Assembly (NCBI GenBank): GCA_964385235.1
Contig: CAYLOD010000090.1
Span: forward strand, 1 to 5,563
Reading direction: 5' to 3'
Length of the DNA stretch: 5,563 nt
Source: Pseudoruminococcus sp964385235
Lineage (GTDB): Bacteria > Bacillota > Clostridia > Oscillospirales > Acutalibacteraceae
Shown in pieces: positions 4,407 through 5,563 of this stretch. The notes beneath the pieces were generated by a model. It was not told the origin of the DNA, ran no database searches, and was given only the letters and a program-made list of their open reading frames with translations. How positions within the stretch are numbered: position 1 is the first letter of the stretch; every line of letters starts with the position of its first letter. Position numbers and translations under genes: made by a program.

Positions 4407-5351
4407 ATGGCGGAGAGTGTAAAAGCGGCAACGAGAGAGAGCTTCGGAAAGGCTCTTTGCGAGCTTGCAAAGACACATGATGATATAGTCGTTCTTGACG
4501 CGGATCTTTCAGCTGCGACCAAGACGGAAATTTTCGCGCGTGAATATCCCGACCGCTTTATTGAATGCGGTATAGCGGAGTGCAATATGATTGGAGTAGC
4601 GGCAGGTCTTGCCGCCTCGGGCAAGGTTCCCTTTGCGGCGTCCTTGGCGATGTTCGCGGCAGGACGCGCATATGAGCAGATCAGGAATACAGTGGCATAT
4701 CCCGCGTTAAATGTAAAAATCGCCGGCTCACACGCCGGAATATCCGTCGGTGAGGACGGAGCGACCCACCAGTGCCTCGAGGATATTGCTCTTATGAGGG
4801 CTATTCCGGGCATGGTTATCCTCAACCCCGCCGATCACTATGAAATGATTGCGGCGACAAAGGCGGCATATGAATATAAAGGCCCCGTATACATAAGGCT
4901 CGGCAGACTTGCGATAGAGAGCTTTAACAATTCCGACAGCTATAAATTTGAAATAGGCAGGGGCGTCACTCTCCACGAGGGCGGCGACGTCACAGTAATA
5001 GCGACAGGTCTTGTTGTTTATGAATCGCTCAAGGCGGTCAAGGCTCTTGAAGCTGAGGGTATCCACGCAAGGCTTATCAATATGCACACCATAAAGCCGA
5101 TTGACAGAGAGCTCATAATCAGGGCGGCTAAGGAAACAGGCAGGATCATCACTGTCGAGGAACACAACATCATAGGCGGTCTTGGTGAAGCCGTCGCGTC
5201 TGTCGTATGTGAGGAATGTCCCGTCCCTGTAACAAGAATCGGTGTAAATGACAGCTTCGGCCATTCGGGGCCGGCGGTCAGGCTGATTGCCGAATACGGT
5301 CTTGACGCCGAATCCCTTGCGAATAGATTTAAGAGTATTATAGGTAAATAG
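4407..5351 (+). CDS. Transketolase, C-terminal subunit
   Basis: This 314-residue protein is the C-terminal half of the split transketolase, containing the pyrimidine-binding domain (about 5-170) and the C-terminal domain (about 180-310). FIECGIAECNMIGVAAGLA carries the catalytic glutamate (Glu58) that activates the cofactor aminopyrimidine. The substrate-site motif GEDGATHQ has Asp117 and His121, and PVYIRLGR (160-167) supplies arginines expected at the phosphate end of the substrate. The C-terminal domain shows VTVIATG, MHTIKPID and TVEEHNIIGGLGEAVA, shared by transketolases and related dehydrogenase beta subunits. Being preceded directly by the matching N-terminal subunit makes transketolase the right choice over a DXP synthase or pyruvate dehydrogenase fragment. 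The GAAAGGAA site (4389-4396) supports the ATG at 4407. A strong terminator follows. Confidence 0.95.
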   Translation: MAESVKAATRESFGKALCELAKTHDDIVVLDADLSAATKTEIFAREYPDRFIECGIAECNMIGVAAGLAASGKVPFAASLAMFAAGRAYEQIRNTVAYPALNVKIAGSHAGISVGEDGATHQCLEDIALMRAIPGMVILNPADHYEMIAATKAAYEYKGPVYIRLGRLAIESFNNSDSYKFEIGRGVTLHEGGDVTVIATGLVVYESLKAVKALEAEGIHARLINMHTIKPIDRELIIRAAKETGRIITVEEHNIIGGLGEAVASVVCEECPVPVTRIGVNDSFGHSGPAVRLIAEYGLDAESLANRFKSIIGK

Positions 5352-5418
5352 CTTTAAATCTTGAATTTAACGGTTAAGGCGGCCGGGATTTGCGTTGAAC
5401 ATATATCCCGATAGAATA

Positions 5419-5466
5419 AAGCGGAGGAAAGTTCCCTAAACAGAGAACTTTCCTCCGCTTATTTTT
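5419..5466 (+). terminator. Strong intrinsic terminator after transketolase
   Basis: A perfect 16-bp stem (5419-5434 with 5445-5460) around a ten-base loop is followed by ATTTTT (5461-5466). The left arm begins AAGCGGAGGAAAG and the right arm ends CTTTCCTCCGCTT. It lies 68 bases after the stop of the C-terminal subunit and ends the operon. A smaller inverted repeat, CGGGAT/ATCCCG (5384-5389 with 5405-5410), lies just before it. The remaining bases to 5563 show no supported gene. Confidence 0.93.
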
Positions 5467-5563
5467 AGTCGTTCGGTCCGTGAAAAAATGTATTGCTTAA
5501 TCAAGAAGTAACCGCGGTCTGTTATGCCGCGTTTGCCGCGTTGAATAATTATTGCAGATAACA

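Noticed and set aside
3927..4478. Minus-strand 183-codon frame
   Set aside because: It lies opposite the transketolase N-terminal gene and the start of the C-terminal gene, both with clear family motifs.
4728..5264. Minus-strand 178-codon frame
   Set aside because: It is antisense to the transketolase C-terminal subunit and shows no recognisable domain.
5436..5563. 3' end of a minus-strand gene entering from the right edge
   Set aside because: One frame is open for about 41 codons, but its stop falls inside the loop of the transketolase terminator and the peptide shows no recognisable motif. It cannot be supported from this fragment.

Overview
The window reads as a piece of low-to-mid GC Firmicutes chromosome, most likely an anaerobic gut-type member of the Clostridia. 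The pointers are strong GGAGG-type ribosome binding sites, TTGACA/TATAAT promoters, intrinsic terminators, a free-standing rubredoxin and a transketolase split into two adjacent genes. Genus cannot be fixed from the sequence alone.

Layout. Bases 1-360 hold no convincing gene. They contain a GC-rich, palindrome-laden repeat: a ~104-bp unit present twice (1-104 and 226-330), with two tandem 27-bp hairpin-forming units between the copies (105-158). A tandem GTATACGTT motif (386-403) precedes a 59-residue glycine-rich membrane-anchor protein (438-617). That gene converges, across a UUCG-capped hairpin (622-647), on a minus-strand prohibitin/SPFH-family protein (686-1552). Upstream of the SPFH gene are a long imperfect inverted repeat (1586-1637), then a tRNA with anticodon CAU (1706-1782, minus) that has its own terminator and a near-perfect consensus promoter.

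Divergently, on the plus strand, come a 75-residue single-pass membrane protein (1975-2202), a 53-residue rubredoxin (2293-2454) with its own promoter and terminator, and a 410-base intergenic stretch with only a marginal 24-codon ORF. Next is a secreted-then-anchored type I membrane protein of 186 residues (2865-3425). The two transketolase subunits follow (3510-4367 and 4407-5351), closed by a 16-bp stem terminator (5419-5466). The last ~100 bases show no supported gene.

How the genes work together. The only clear functional unit is the transketolase pair: the N-terminal subunit supplies the diphosphate/Mg-binding half of the thiamine-diphosphate site and the C-terminal subunit supplies the catalytic glutamate half, giving one enzyme of the non-oxidative pentose phosphate pathway. 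Rubredoxin is a small electron carrier typical of anaerobes. The SPFH protein and the three small membrane proteins are separate envelope-associated genes with no demonstrated link. I see no defence system, mobile element, CRISPR array or biosynthetic cluster. The most unexplained sequence is the repeat block at the left edge.
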